NCBI GenBank assembly: GCA_907163375.1
Contig: CAJQUW010001067.1
Coordinates: 62,001 to 126,000 of the forward strand
Direction: 5' to 3'
Length of the DNA stretch: 64,000 bases
From: Prostheceraeus crozeri
Lineage: Eukaryota > Platyhelminthes > Polycladida > Euryleptidae
Position numbers and translations under genes: made by a program. The notes below the pieces were generated by a model. The model was not told where the DNA came from. It did no database searches and worked only from the letters and a program-made list of their open reading frames with translations. How positions within the stretch are numbered: the first letter of the stretch is position 1; every line of letters begins with the position of its first letter. Shown piece by piece: positions 17,240 through 30,200 of this stretch.

Positions 17240-20200
17240 CTTCAACAACATTCATTGACCAACACAACAATCAGTCGATCCACACATGATTTATCTGGCT
17301 GAGAAGGAATGGTTCACATAGTATTTCTATAGCGGGTATTTTTCATGCATGATAACCTTCGTTTACTTTTTTACACCACTGCTAAGTAATGTCATAAATG
17401 GAAGCCGAGAAATAGTACCCATTGATTGAATTGGAAAACTGTGGACATCTGCATTGATGACGGCAGGGTTCATATTCTTGTGGGCTCATATACACTGTAA
17501 TTCGTTTTTCATGATACAACTTCATGCATGTGAGCATGCTCATCAATCAAATTACATTGCTTTTTTCCTAATGAAGTGATGCTATGCTTTGTTTATGGCT
17601 TTTGCATTCAGTCAAGTCAATTTTGCCACATTATCAAAATGCAGCCCAGTCGTCACTACCCGTTGCCGCATTTTTTTGTGTGTTGATGTTTCTCTCCCCG
17701 ATTTCTCTTCCCTATATCTGCACCTGTTTACTGCACAATAAGATGCCTTCCAGCAAGCTTCCTACAAATCTATACTTTTTCAAGCTTATTGTACCTACCA
17801 GTCTGAGTTTCGTTTTCGCTCCTTATCAAATTGACGGTTGTCTTATTCATTGATTGGAAACTCAGGTCTCTGTGATCATTAGGAATCAATAATTTTCCAT
17901 TGGCTTCAACAACATTCATTGACCAACACAATAATCAGTCGATCCACACATGATTTATCTGGCTGAGAAGGAATGGTTCACATAGTATTTCTATAGCGGG
18001 TATTTTTCATCCATGATAACCTTCGTTTACTTTTTTCCACCACTGCTAAGTAATGTCATAAATGGAAGCTGAGAATTAGTACCCATTGATTGAATTGGAA
18101 AACTGTGGACATCTGCATTGATGACGGCAGGGTTCATATTCTTGTGGGCTCATATACACTGTAATTCGTTTTTCGTGATACAACTTCATGCATGTGAGCA
18201 TGCTCATCAATCAAATTACATTGCTTTTTTCCTAATGAAGTGATGCTATGCTTTGTGTATGTCTTTTGCATCCAGTCAAGTCAATTTTCCCACATTATCA
18301 AAATGCAGCCCAGTCGTCTCTACCCGTTGCCGAACTTTTTTGTGTGTTGATGTTTCTCTCCCCGATTTCTCTTCCCTACATCAACACCTGTTTACTGCAC
18401 AACAAGATGGCTTCGTGCAGGCTTTCTACAAATCTATACTTTTTCAAACTTATTGTACATGCCAGTGTGAATTTCGCTTTCGCTCCTTATCAAATTGACG
18501 GTTGTCTTGTTCATTGATTAAAGACTCAGGTCTCTTTGATCATTCGGAAACGATAATTTTCGATTGGCTTCAACAACATTCATTGACCAACACAATAATC
18601 AGTCGATCCACACATGATTTATCTGGCTGAGAAGGAATGGTTCACATAGTATTTCTATAGCGGGTATTTTTCATCCATGATAACCTTCGTTTACTTTCTT
18701 TCACCACTGCTACGTAATGTCATAAATGGAAGCCGAGAATTAGCACCCATTGATTGAACTGGAAAACTGTGCATCTAGAAATTTGCATTGATGACGGCAG
18801 GGTTCATATTCTTGTGGGCACATATACACTGTAATTCGTTTTTCGTGATACAACTTCATGCATGTGAGCATGATCATCAATCAAATTACATTCCTTTTTT
18901 CTAATGAAGTGATGCTATGCTTTGTGTATGGCATTTGCATCCAGTCAAGTCAATTTTGCCATATTATCAAAATGCAGCCCAGTCGTCTCGACCCGTTGCC
19001 GCATTTTTTTGTGTGTTGATATTTCTCTCCCCGATTTCTCTTCCCTATATCTGCACCTGCCCACTGCACGTTAAGATGGCTTCGTTCAGGCTTTCTACAA
19101 ATCTATACTTTTTCAAACTACCAGTACCTACGAGTGTGAATTTCGTTTTCGCTCCTTATCAAATTGACGGTTGTCTTGTTCATTGATTGGAAACTCGGGT
19201 CTCTGTGATCGTTCGGAAACGATAATTTTCGATTGGCTTCAACAACATTCATTGACCAACACAATAATCAGTCGATCCACACATGATTTATCTGGCTGAG
19301 AAGGAATGGTTCACATAGTATTTCTATAGCGGGTATTTTTCATCCATGATAACCTTCGTTTACTTTCTTTCACCACTGCTAAGTAATGTCATAAATGGAA
19401 GCCGAGAATTAGCACCCATTGATTGAACTGGAAAACTGTGCATCTAGAAATTTGCATTGATGACGGCAGGGTTCATATTCTTGTGGGCACATATACACTG
19501 TAATTCGTTTTTCGTGATACAACTTCATGCATGTGAGCATGATCATCAATCAAATTACATTCCTTTTTTCTAATGAAGTGATGCTATGCTTTGTGTATGT
19601 CATTTGCATCCAGTCAAGTCAATTTTGCCATATTATCAAAATGCAGCCCAGTCGTCTCGACCCGTTGCCGCATTTTTTTGTGTGTTGATATTTCTCTCCC
19701 CGATTTCTCTTCCCTATATCTGCACCTGTCCACTGCACGTTAAGATGCCTTCGTTCAGGCTTTCTACAAATCTATACTTTTTCAAACTACCAGTACCTAC
19801 GAGTGTGAATTTCGTTTTCGCTCCTTATCAAATTGACGGTTGTCTTGTTCATTGATTGGAAACTCGGGTCTCTGTGATCGTTCGGAAACGATAATTTTCC
19901 ATTGGCTTCAACAACATTCATTGACCAACACAATAATCAGTCGATCCACAGATGATTTATCTGGCTGAGAAGGAATGGTTCACATAGTATTTCTATAGCG
20001 GGTATTTTTCATCCATGATAATCTTCGTTTACTTTTTTCCACCACTGCTAAGTAATGTCATAAATGGAAGCCGAGAATTAGCACCCATTGATTGAACTGG
20101 AAAACTGTGCATCTAGAAATTTGCATTGATGACGGCAGGGTTCATATTCTTGTGGGCTCATATACACTGTAATTCGTTTTTCGTGATACAACTTCATGCA

Positions 20201-23200
20201 TGTGAGCATGATCATCAATCAAATTACATTCCTTTTTTCTAATGAAGTGATGCTATGCTTTGTGTATGTCTTTTGCATCCAGTCAAGTCAATTTTGCCAT
20301 ATTATCAAAATGCAGCCCAGTCGTCTCTACCCGTTGCCGCATTTTTTTTGTGTGTTGATGTTTCTCTTCTCGATTTCTCTTCCCTATATCTGCACCTGTC
20401 TACTGCACGTTAAGATGGCTTCGTGCAAGCTTTCTACAAATCTATACTTTTTCAAGCTTATTGTACATGCCAGTGTGAATTTCGTTTTCGCTCCTTATCA
20501 AATTGACGGTTGTCTTGTTCATTGATTGAAGACTCAGGTCACTGTGATCATTCGGAAACGATAATTTTCGATTGGCTTCAACAACATTCATTGACCAACA
20601 CAATAATCAGTCGATCCACACATGATTTATCTGGCTGAGAAGGAATGGTTCACATAGTATTTCTATAGCGGGTATTTTTCATCCATGATAACCTTCGTTT
20701 ACTTTCTTTCACCACTGCTAAGTAATGTCATAAATGGAAGCCGAGAATTAGCAACCATTGATTGAACTGGAAAACTGTGCATCTAGAAATTTGCATTGAT
20801 GACGGCAGGGTTCATATTCTTGTGGGCACATATACACTGTAATTCGTTTTTCGTGATACAACTTCATGCATGTGAGCATGATCATCAATCAAATTACATT
20901 CCTTTTTTCTAATGAAGTGATGCTATGCTTTGTGTATGTCATTTGCATCCAGTCAAGTCAATTTTGCCATATTATCAAAATGCAGCCCAGTCGTCTCGAC
21001 CCGTTGCCGCATTTTTTTGTGTGTTGATATTTCTCTCCCCGATTTCTCTTCCCTATATCTGCACCTGTCCACTGCACGTTAAGATGCCTTCGTTCAGGCT
21101 TTCTACAAATCTATACTTTTTCAAACTACCAGTACCTACGAGTGTGAATTTCGTTTTCGCTCCTTATCAAATTGACGGTTGTCTTGTTCATTGATTGGAA
21201 ACTCGGGTCTCTGTGATCGTTCGGAAACGATAATTTTCCATTGGCTTCAACAACATTCATTGACCAACACAACAATCAGTCGATCCACAGATGATTTGTC
21301 TGGCTGAGAAGGAATGGTTCACATAGTATTTCTATAGCGGGTATTTTTCATGCATGATAACCTTCGTTTACTTTTTTACACCACTGCTAAGTAATGTCAT
21401 AAATGGAAGCCGAGAAATAGTACCCATTGATTGAATTGGAAAACTGTGGACATCTGCATTGATGACGGCAGGGTTCATATTCTTGTGGGCTCATATACAC
21501 TGTAATTCGTTTTTCATGATACAACTTCATGCATGTGAGCATGCTCATCAATCAAATTACATTGCTTTTTTCCTAATGAAGTGATGCTATGCTTTGTTTA
21601 TGGCTTTTGCATTCAGTCAAGTCAATTTTGCCACATTATCAAAATGCAGCCCAGTCGTCACTACCCGTTGCCGCATTTTTTTGTGTGTTGATGTTTCTCT
21701 CCCCGATTTCTCTTCCCTATATCTGCACCTGTTTACTGCACAATAAGATGCCTTCCAGCAAGCTTCCTACAAATCTATACTTTTTCAAGCTTATTGTACC
21801 TACCAGTGTGAATTTCGTTTTCGCTCCTTATCAAATTGACGGTTGTCTTATTCATTGATTGGAAACTCAGGTCTCTGTGATCATTAGGAATCAATAATTT
21901 TCCATTGGCTTCAACAACATTCATTGACCAACACAATAATCAGTCGATCCACACATGATTTATCTGGCTGAGAAGGAATGGTTCACATAGTATTTCTATA
22001 GCGGGTATTTTTCATCCATGATAACCTTCGTTTACTTTTTTCCACCACTGCTAAGTAATGTCATAAATGGAAGCTGAGAATTAGTACCCATTGATTGAAT
22101 TGGAAAACTGTGGACATCTGCATTGATGACGGCAGGGTTCATATTCTTGTGGGCTCATATACACTGTAATTCGTTTTTCGTGATACAACTTCATGCATGT
22201 GAGCATGCTCATCAATCAAATTACATTGCTTTTTTCCTAATGAAGTGATGCTATGCTTTGTGTATGTCTTTTGCATCCAGTCAAGTCAATTTTCCCACAT
22301 TAACAAAATGCAGCCCAGTCGTCTCTACCCGTTGCCGAACTTTTTTGTGTGTTGATGTTTCTCTCCCCGATTTCTCTTCCCTACATCAACACCTGTTTAC
22401 TGCACAATAAGATGGCTTCGTGCAGGCTTTCTACAAATCTATACTTTTTCAAACTTATTGTACATGCCAGTGTGAATTTCGCTTTCGCTCCTTATCAAAT
22501 TGACGGTTGTCTTGTTCATTGATTAAAGACTCAGGTCTCTTTGATCATTCGGAAACGATAATTTTCGATTGGCTTCAACAACATTCATTGACCAACACAA
22601 TAATCAGTCGATCCACACATGATTTATCTGGCTGAGAAGGAATGGTTCACATAGTATTTCTATAGCGGGTATTTTTCATCCATGATAACCTTCGTTTACT
22701 TTCTTTCATCACTGCTACGTAATGTCATAAATGGAAGCCGAGAATTAGCACCCATTGATTGAACTGGAAAACTGTGCATCTAGAAATTTGCATTGATGAC
22801 GGCAGGGTTCATATTCTTGTGGGCACATATACACTGTAATTCGTTTTTCGTGATACAACTTCATGCATGTGAGCATGATCATCAATCAAATTACATTCCT
22901 TTTCTCTAATGAAGTGATGCTATGCTTTGTGTATGGCATTTGCATCCAGTCAAGTCAATTTTGCCATATTATCAAAATGCAGCCCAGTCGTCTCGACCCG
23001 TTGCCGCATTTTTTTGTGTGTTGATATTTCTCTCCCCGATTTCTCTTCCCTATATCTGCACCTGTCCACTGCACGTTAAGATGGCTTCGTTCAGGCTTTC
23101 TACAAATCTATACTTTTTCAAACTACCAGTACCTACGAGTGTGAATTTCGTTTTCGCTCCTTATCAAATTGACGGTTGTCTTGTTCATTGATTGGAAACT

Positions 23201-25255
23201 CGGGTCTCTGTGATCGTTCGGAAACGATAATTTTCGATTGGCTTCAACAACATTCATTGACCAACACAATAATCAGTCGATCCACACATGATTTATCTGG
23301 CTGAGAAGGAATGGTTCACATAGTATTTCTATAGCGGGTATTTTTCATCCATGATAACCTTCGTTTACTTTCTTTCACCACTGCTAAGTAATGTCATAAA
23401 TGGAAGCCGAGAATTAGCACCCATTGATTGAACTGGAAAACTGTGCATCTAGAAATTTGCATTGATGACGGCAGGGTTCATATTCTTGTGGGCACATATA
23501 CACTGTAATTCGTTTTTCGTGATACAACTTCATGCATGTGAGCATGATCATCAATCAAATTACATTCCTTTTTTCTAATGAAGTGATGCTATGCTTTGTG
23601 TATGTCATTTGCATCCAGTCAAGTCAATTTTGCCATATTATCAAAATGCAGCCCAGTCGTCTCGACCCGTTGCCGCATTTTTTTGTGTGTTGATATTTCT
23701 CTCCCCGATTTCTCTTCCCTATATCTGCACCTGTCCACTGCACGTTAAGATGGCTTCGTTCAGGCTTTCTACAAATCTATACTTTTTCAAACTACCAGTA
23801 CCTACGAGTGTGAATTTCGTTTTCGCTCCTTATCAAATTGACGGTTGTCTTGTTCATTGATTGGAAACTCGGGTCTCTGTGATCGTTCGGAAACGATAAT
23901 TTTCCATTGGCTTCAACAACATTCATTGACCAACACAATAATCAGTCGATCCACACATGATTTATCTGGCTGAGAAGGAATGGTTCACATAGTATTTCTA
24001 TAGCGGGTATTTTTCATCCATGATAATCTTCGTTTACTTTTTTCCACCACTGCTAAGTAATGTCATAAATGGAAGCCGAGAATTAGCACCCATTGATTGA
24101 ACTGGAAAACTGTGCATCTAGAAATTTGCATTGATGACGGCAGGGTTCATATTCTTGTGGGCACATATACACTGTAATTCGTTTTTCGTGATACAACTTC
24201 ATGCATGTGAGCATGATCATCAATCAAATTACATTCCTTTTTTCTAATGAAGTGATGCTATGCTTTGTGTATGTCTTTTGCATCCAGTCAAGTCAATTTT
24301 GCCATATTATCAAAATGCAGCCCAGTCGTCTCTACCCGTTGCCGCATTTTTTTTGTGTGTTGATGTTTCTCTTCTCGATTTCTCTTCCCTATATCTGCAC
24401 CTGTCTACTGCACGTTAAGATGGCTTCGTGCAAGCTTTCTACAAATCTATACTTTTTCAAGCTTATTGTACATGCCAGTGTGAATTTCGTTTTCGCTCCT
24501 TATCAAATTGACGGTTGTCTTGTTCATTGATTGAAGACTCAGGTCTCTGTGATCATTCGGAAACGATAATTTTCGATTGGCTTCAACAACATTCATTGAC
24601 CAACACAATAATCAGTCGATCCACACATGATTTATCTGGCTGAGAAGGAATGGTTCACATAGTATTTCTATAGCGGGTATTTTTCATCCATGATAACCTT
24701 CGTTTACTTTCTTTCACCACTGCTAAGTAATGTCATAAATGGAAGCCGAGAATTAGCAACCATTGATTGAACTGGAAAACTGTGCATCTAGAAATTTGCA
24801 TTGATGACGGCAGGGTTCATATTCTTGTGGGCACATATACACTGTAATTCGTTTTTCGTGATACAACTTCATGCATGTGAGCATGATCATCAATCAAATT
24901 ACATTCCTTTTTTCTAATGAAGTGATGCTATGCTTTGTGTATGTCATTTGCATCCAGTCAAGTCAATTTTGCCATATTATCAAAATGCAGCCCAGTCGTC
25001 TCGACCCGTTGCCGCATTTTTTTGTGTGTTGATATTTCTCTCCCCGATTTCTCTTCCCTATATCTGCACCTGTCCACTGCACGTTAAGATGGCTTCGTTC
25101 AGGCTTTCTACAAATCTATACTTTTTCAAACTACCAGTACCTACGAGTGTGAATTTCGTTTTCGCTCCTTATCAAATTGACGGTTGTCTTGTTCATTGAT
25201 TGGAAACTCGGGTCTCTGTGATCGTTCGGAAACGATAATTTTCCATTGGCTTCAA
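17240..25255 (+). repeat. Higher-order repeat of about 4005 bp (six monomers), two copies
   Basis: Variant monomers recur at exactly 4005 bp: 17584 and 21589, 18917 and 22922, 19586 and 23591, 20196 and 24201, 20925 and 24930. The variants CGGAAACGATAA, CATCTAGAAATTTG and AACAATCAGTC travel with them. Shorter duplications are also present (19586 and 20925 units alike; 24201 and 25533 units alike, 1332 bp apart). This indicates repeated unequal exchange or amplification of multi-monomer blocks. Confidence 0.85.
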
Positions 25256-27229
25256 CAACATTCATTGACCAACACAATAATCAGTCGATCCACAGATGAT
25301 TTATCTGGCTGAGAAGGAATGGTTCACATAGTATTTCTATAGCGGGTATTTTTCATCCATGATAATCTTCGTTTACTTTTTTCCACCACTGCTAAGTAAT
25401 GTCATAAATGGAAGCCGAGAATTAGCACCCATTGATTGAACTGGAAAACTGTGCATCTAGAAATTTGCATTGATGACGGCAGGGTTCATATTCTTGTGGG
25501 CTCATATAATTCGTTTTTCGTGATACAACTTCATGCATGTGAGCATGATCATCAATCAAATTACATTCCTTTTTTCTAATGAAGTGATGCTATGCTTTGT
25601 GTATGTCTTTTGCATCCAGTCAAGTCAATTTTGCCATATTATCAAAATGCAGCCCAGTCGTCTCTACCCGTTGCCGCATTTTTTTTGTGTGTTGATGTTT
25701 CTCTTCTCGATTTCTCTTCCCTATATCTGCACCTGTCTACTGCACGTTAAGATGGCTTCGTGCAAAATTTCTACAAATCTATACTTTTTCAAACTTATTG
25801 TACATGCCAGTGTGAATTTCGTTTTCACTCCTTATCAAATTGACGGTTGTCTTGTTCATTGATTGAAGACTCAGGTCTCTGTGATCATTCGGAAACGATA
25901 ATTTTCGATTGGCTTCAACAACATTCATTGACCAACACAATAATCAGTCGATCCACACATGATTTATCTGGCTGAGAAGGAATGGTTCACATAGTATTTC
26001 TATAGCGGGTATTTTTCATCCATGATAACCTTCGTTTACTTTCTTTCACCACTGCTAAGTAATGTCATAAATGGAAGCCGAGAATTAGCAACCATTGATT
26101 GAACTGGAAAACTGTGCATCTAGAAATTTGCATTGATGACGGCAGGGTTCATATTCTTATGGGCTCATATAATTCGTTTTTCGTGATACAACTTCATGCA
26201 TATAACAATGCTCATCAATCACATTACATTGCTTTCTTCGTAGTGAAGTGATGCTATGCTTTGTGTATGTCATTTGCATCTAGTCAAGTCAATTTTACCA
26301 TATTATCAAAATGCAGCCCAGTCGTCTCTACCCGTTGCCGAACTTTTTTGTGTGTTGATGTTTCTCTTCTCGATTTCTCTTCCCTATATCTGCACCTGTT
26401 TACTTCACAATAAGATGGCTTCGTGCAAGCTTTCTACAAATCTATACTTTTTCAAACTTATTGTACATGCCAGTGTGAATTTCGTTTTCACTCCTTATCA
26501 AATTGACGGTTGTCTTGTTCATTGATTGAAGACTCAGGTCTCTGTGATCATTCGGAAACGATAATTTTCGATTGGCTTCAACAACATTCATTGACCAACA
26601 CAATAATCAGTCGATCCACACATGATTTATCTGGCTGAGAAGGAATGGTTCACATAGTATTTCTATAGCGGGTATTTTTCATCCATGATAACCTTCGTTT
26701 ACTTTTTTCCACCACTGCTAAGTAATGTCATAAATGGAAGCCGAGAATTAGCACCCATTGATTGAACTGGAAAACTGTGCATCTAGAAATTTGCATTGAT
26801 GACGGCAGGGTTCATATTCTTGTGGGCTCATATACACTGTAATTCGTTTTTCGTGATACAACTTCATGCATGTGAGCATGATCATCAATCAAATTACATT
26901 ACTTTTTTCCTAATGAAGTGATGCTATGCTTTGTGTATGTCTTTTGCATCTAGTCAAGTCAATTTCGCCACATTATCAAAATGCTGCCCAGTCGTCTCTA
27001 CCCGTTGCCGAACTTTTTTGTGTGTTGATGTTTCTCTCCCCGATTTCTCTTCCCTACAACTACACCTGTTTACTGCACACTAAGATGGCTTCGTGCAAGC
27101 TTTCTACAAATCTATACTTTTTCAAACTTATTGTACATGCCAGTGTGAATTTCGCTTTCGCTCCTTATCAAATTGACGGTTGTCTTGTTCATTGATTGAA
27201 GACTCAGGTCTCTGTGATCGTTAGGAAAC

Positions 27230-30200
27230 GATAATAGTCGATCCACAGATGATTTATCTGGCTGAGAAAGAATACTTCACATAGCATTGCAATGGCGGGT
27301 GTTTATTATCCTGAATAACTTTCGTTTACAGTTTTTCACAACTGCTAATGAATGACATAGATGGAAGACAAGAATTAGTACCCATTGATTGAACTGGAAA
27401 ACTGCGGATATCTGCATTGATGACGGCAGGGTTCATATTCTTGTGGGCTCATATAATTTGTTTTTCGTGATACAACTTCATGCATATAACAATGCTCATC
27501 AATCACATTACATTGCTTTTTTCCTAATGAAGTGATGCTATGCATTCTGTATGTCATTTGCATCCAGTCAAGTCAATTTCGCCACATTTTCAAAATAAAA
27601 TGCAGCCCTGTCGTCACTACCCGTTGTGGCATTTTCTTGTGTGTTGATATTTCTCTTTCCTATATCTGCACCTGCTTACTGCACATTAAGATGCTTTCGC
27701 ACAAAACTTCTACAAATCTATACTTTTTCAAACTTATTGTACCTGCCAATGTGAATTTCGTTTTCGCTCCTTATCAAATTGACGGTTGTCTTATTCATTG
27801 ATTGAAAACTCAGGTCTCTGTGATCATTAGGAAACGATAATTTTCCATTGGCTTCAACAACATTCTTTGACCAACACAATAATCAGTCGATCCACAGATG
27901 ATTTATCTGGCTGAGAAAGAATACTTCACATAGCATTGCAATGGCGGGTGCTTATTGTCCTGAATAACTTTCGTTTACTTTTTTCCACAACATAAATGGA
28001 AGACGAGAATTAGTACCCATTGATTGAAATGAAAAACTGTGCATGTGGAGATTTGCATTGATGACGGCAGGGTTCATATTCTTGTGGGTTCATGTAATTA
28101 ACTTTTCCTGATACAACTTCATGCATATAACCATGCTCATCAATCACATTACATTGCTTTTTTCCTAATGAAGTGATGCTATGCATTCTGTATGTCATTT
28201 GCATCCAGTCAAGTCAATTTCGCCACATTTTCAAAATAAAATGCAGCCCTGTCGTCACTACCCGTTGTGGCATTTTCTTGTGTGTTGATATTTCTCTTTC
28301 CTATATCTGCACCTGCTTACTGCACATTAAGATGCTTTCGCACAAAACTTCTACAAATCTATACTTTTTCAAACTTATTGTACCTGCCAATGTGAATTTC
28401 GTTTTCGCTCCTTATCAAATTGACGGTTGTCTTATTCATTGATGGAAAACTCAGGTCTCTGTGATCACTAGGAAACGATAATTTTACATTAACTTCAACT
28501 ACATTCTTTGACCAACACAATAATCAGTCGATCCACAGATGATTTATCTGGATGAGAAAGAATACTTCACATAGCATTGCTACAGCGAGTATTTACTATC
28601 CATAATAACTTTCGTTTACAGTTTTCCACAATTGCTAATTAATGACATGAATGGAAGCCTAGAATTAGTACCCATTGATTGAACTGGAAAACTGTGCATG
28701 TGGATATTTGCATTGATGACGGCAGGGTTCATATAATTAGCCTTTCCTGATACACCTTCATGCATATAACCATGCTCATCAATCACATTACATTGCTTTC
28801 TTCGTAATGAAGTGATGCTATGCATTGTGTATGTCATTTGCATCCAGTCAAGTCAATTTCGCCACATTTATCAAAATGCAGCCCTGTCGTTACTGCCCGT
28901 TTTTGCATTTCCTAGTGTGTTGATATCTCTCTTCCAGATATCTGCACCTGCTTACTGCACATTAAGATGCTTTCGCACAAAACTTCTACAAATCTATACT
29001 TTTTCAAACTTATTGTACCTGCCAATGTGAATTTCGTTTTCGCTTCTTATCAAATTGACGGTTCATTGATGGAAAACTCAGGTCTCTGTGATCATTAGGA
29101 AACGATAATTTTCCATTGGCTTCAACAACATTCTTTGACCAACACAATAATCAGTCGATCCACAGATGATTTATCTGGCTGAGAAAGAATACTTCACATA
29201 GCATTGCTACAGCGGGTGCTTATTGTCCTGAATAACTTTCGTTTACTTTTTTCCACAACATAAATGGAAGACGAGAATTAGTACCCATTGATTGAACTGG
29301 AAAACTGTGCATGTGGAGATTTGCATTGATGACGGTAGGGTTCATATTCTTGTGGGTTCATGTAATTAACTTTTCCTGATACACCTTCATGCATATAACC
29401 ATGCTCATCAATCACATTACATTGCTTTCTTCGTAATGAAGTGATGCTATGCATTGTGTATGTCATTTGCATCCAGTCAAGTCAATTTCGCCACATTTAT
29501 CAAAATGCAGCCCTGTCGTTACTGCCCGTTTTTGCATTTCCTAGTGTGTTGATATCTCTCTTCCAGATATCTGCACCTGCTTACTGCACATTAAGATGCT
29601 TTCGCACAAAACTTCTACAAATCTATACTTTTTCAAACTTATTGTACCTGCCAATGTGAATTTCGTTTTCGCTCCTTATCAAATTGACGGTTGTCTTATT
29701 CATTGATGGAAAACTCAGGTCTCTGTGATCATTAGGAAACGATAATTTTACATTAACTTCAACTACATTCTTTGACCAACACAATAATCAGTCGATCCAC
29801 AGATGATTTATCTGGCTGAGAAAGAATACTTCACATAGCATTGCTACAGCGAGTATTTACTATCCATAATAACTTTCGTTTACAGTTTTCCACAATTGCT
29901 AATTAATGACATGAATGGAAGCCTAGAATTAGTACCCATTGATTGAACTGGAAAACTGTGCATGTGGATATTTGCATTGATGACGGCAGGGTTCATATAA
30001 TTAGCCTTTCCTGATACACCTTCATGCATATAACCATGCTCATCAATCACATTACATTGCTTTTTTCCTAATGAAGTGATGCTATGCATTGTGTATGTCA
30101 TTTGCATCCAGTCAAGTCAATTTCGCCACATTTATCAAAATGCAGCCCTGTCGTTACTGCCCGTTTTTGCATTTCCTAGTGTGTTGATATCTCTCTTCCA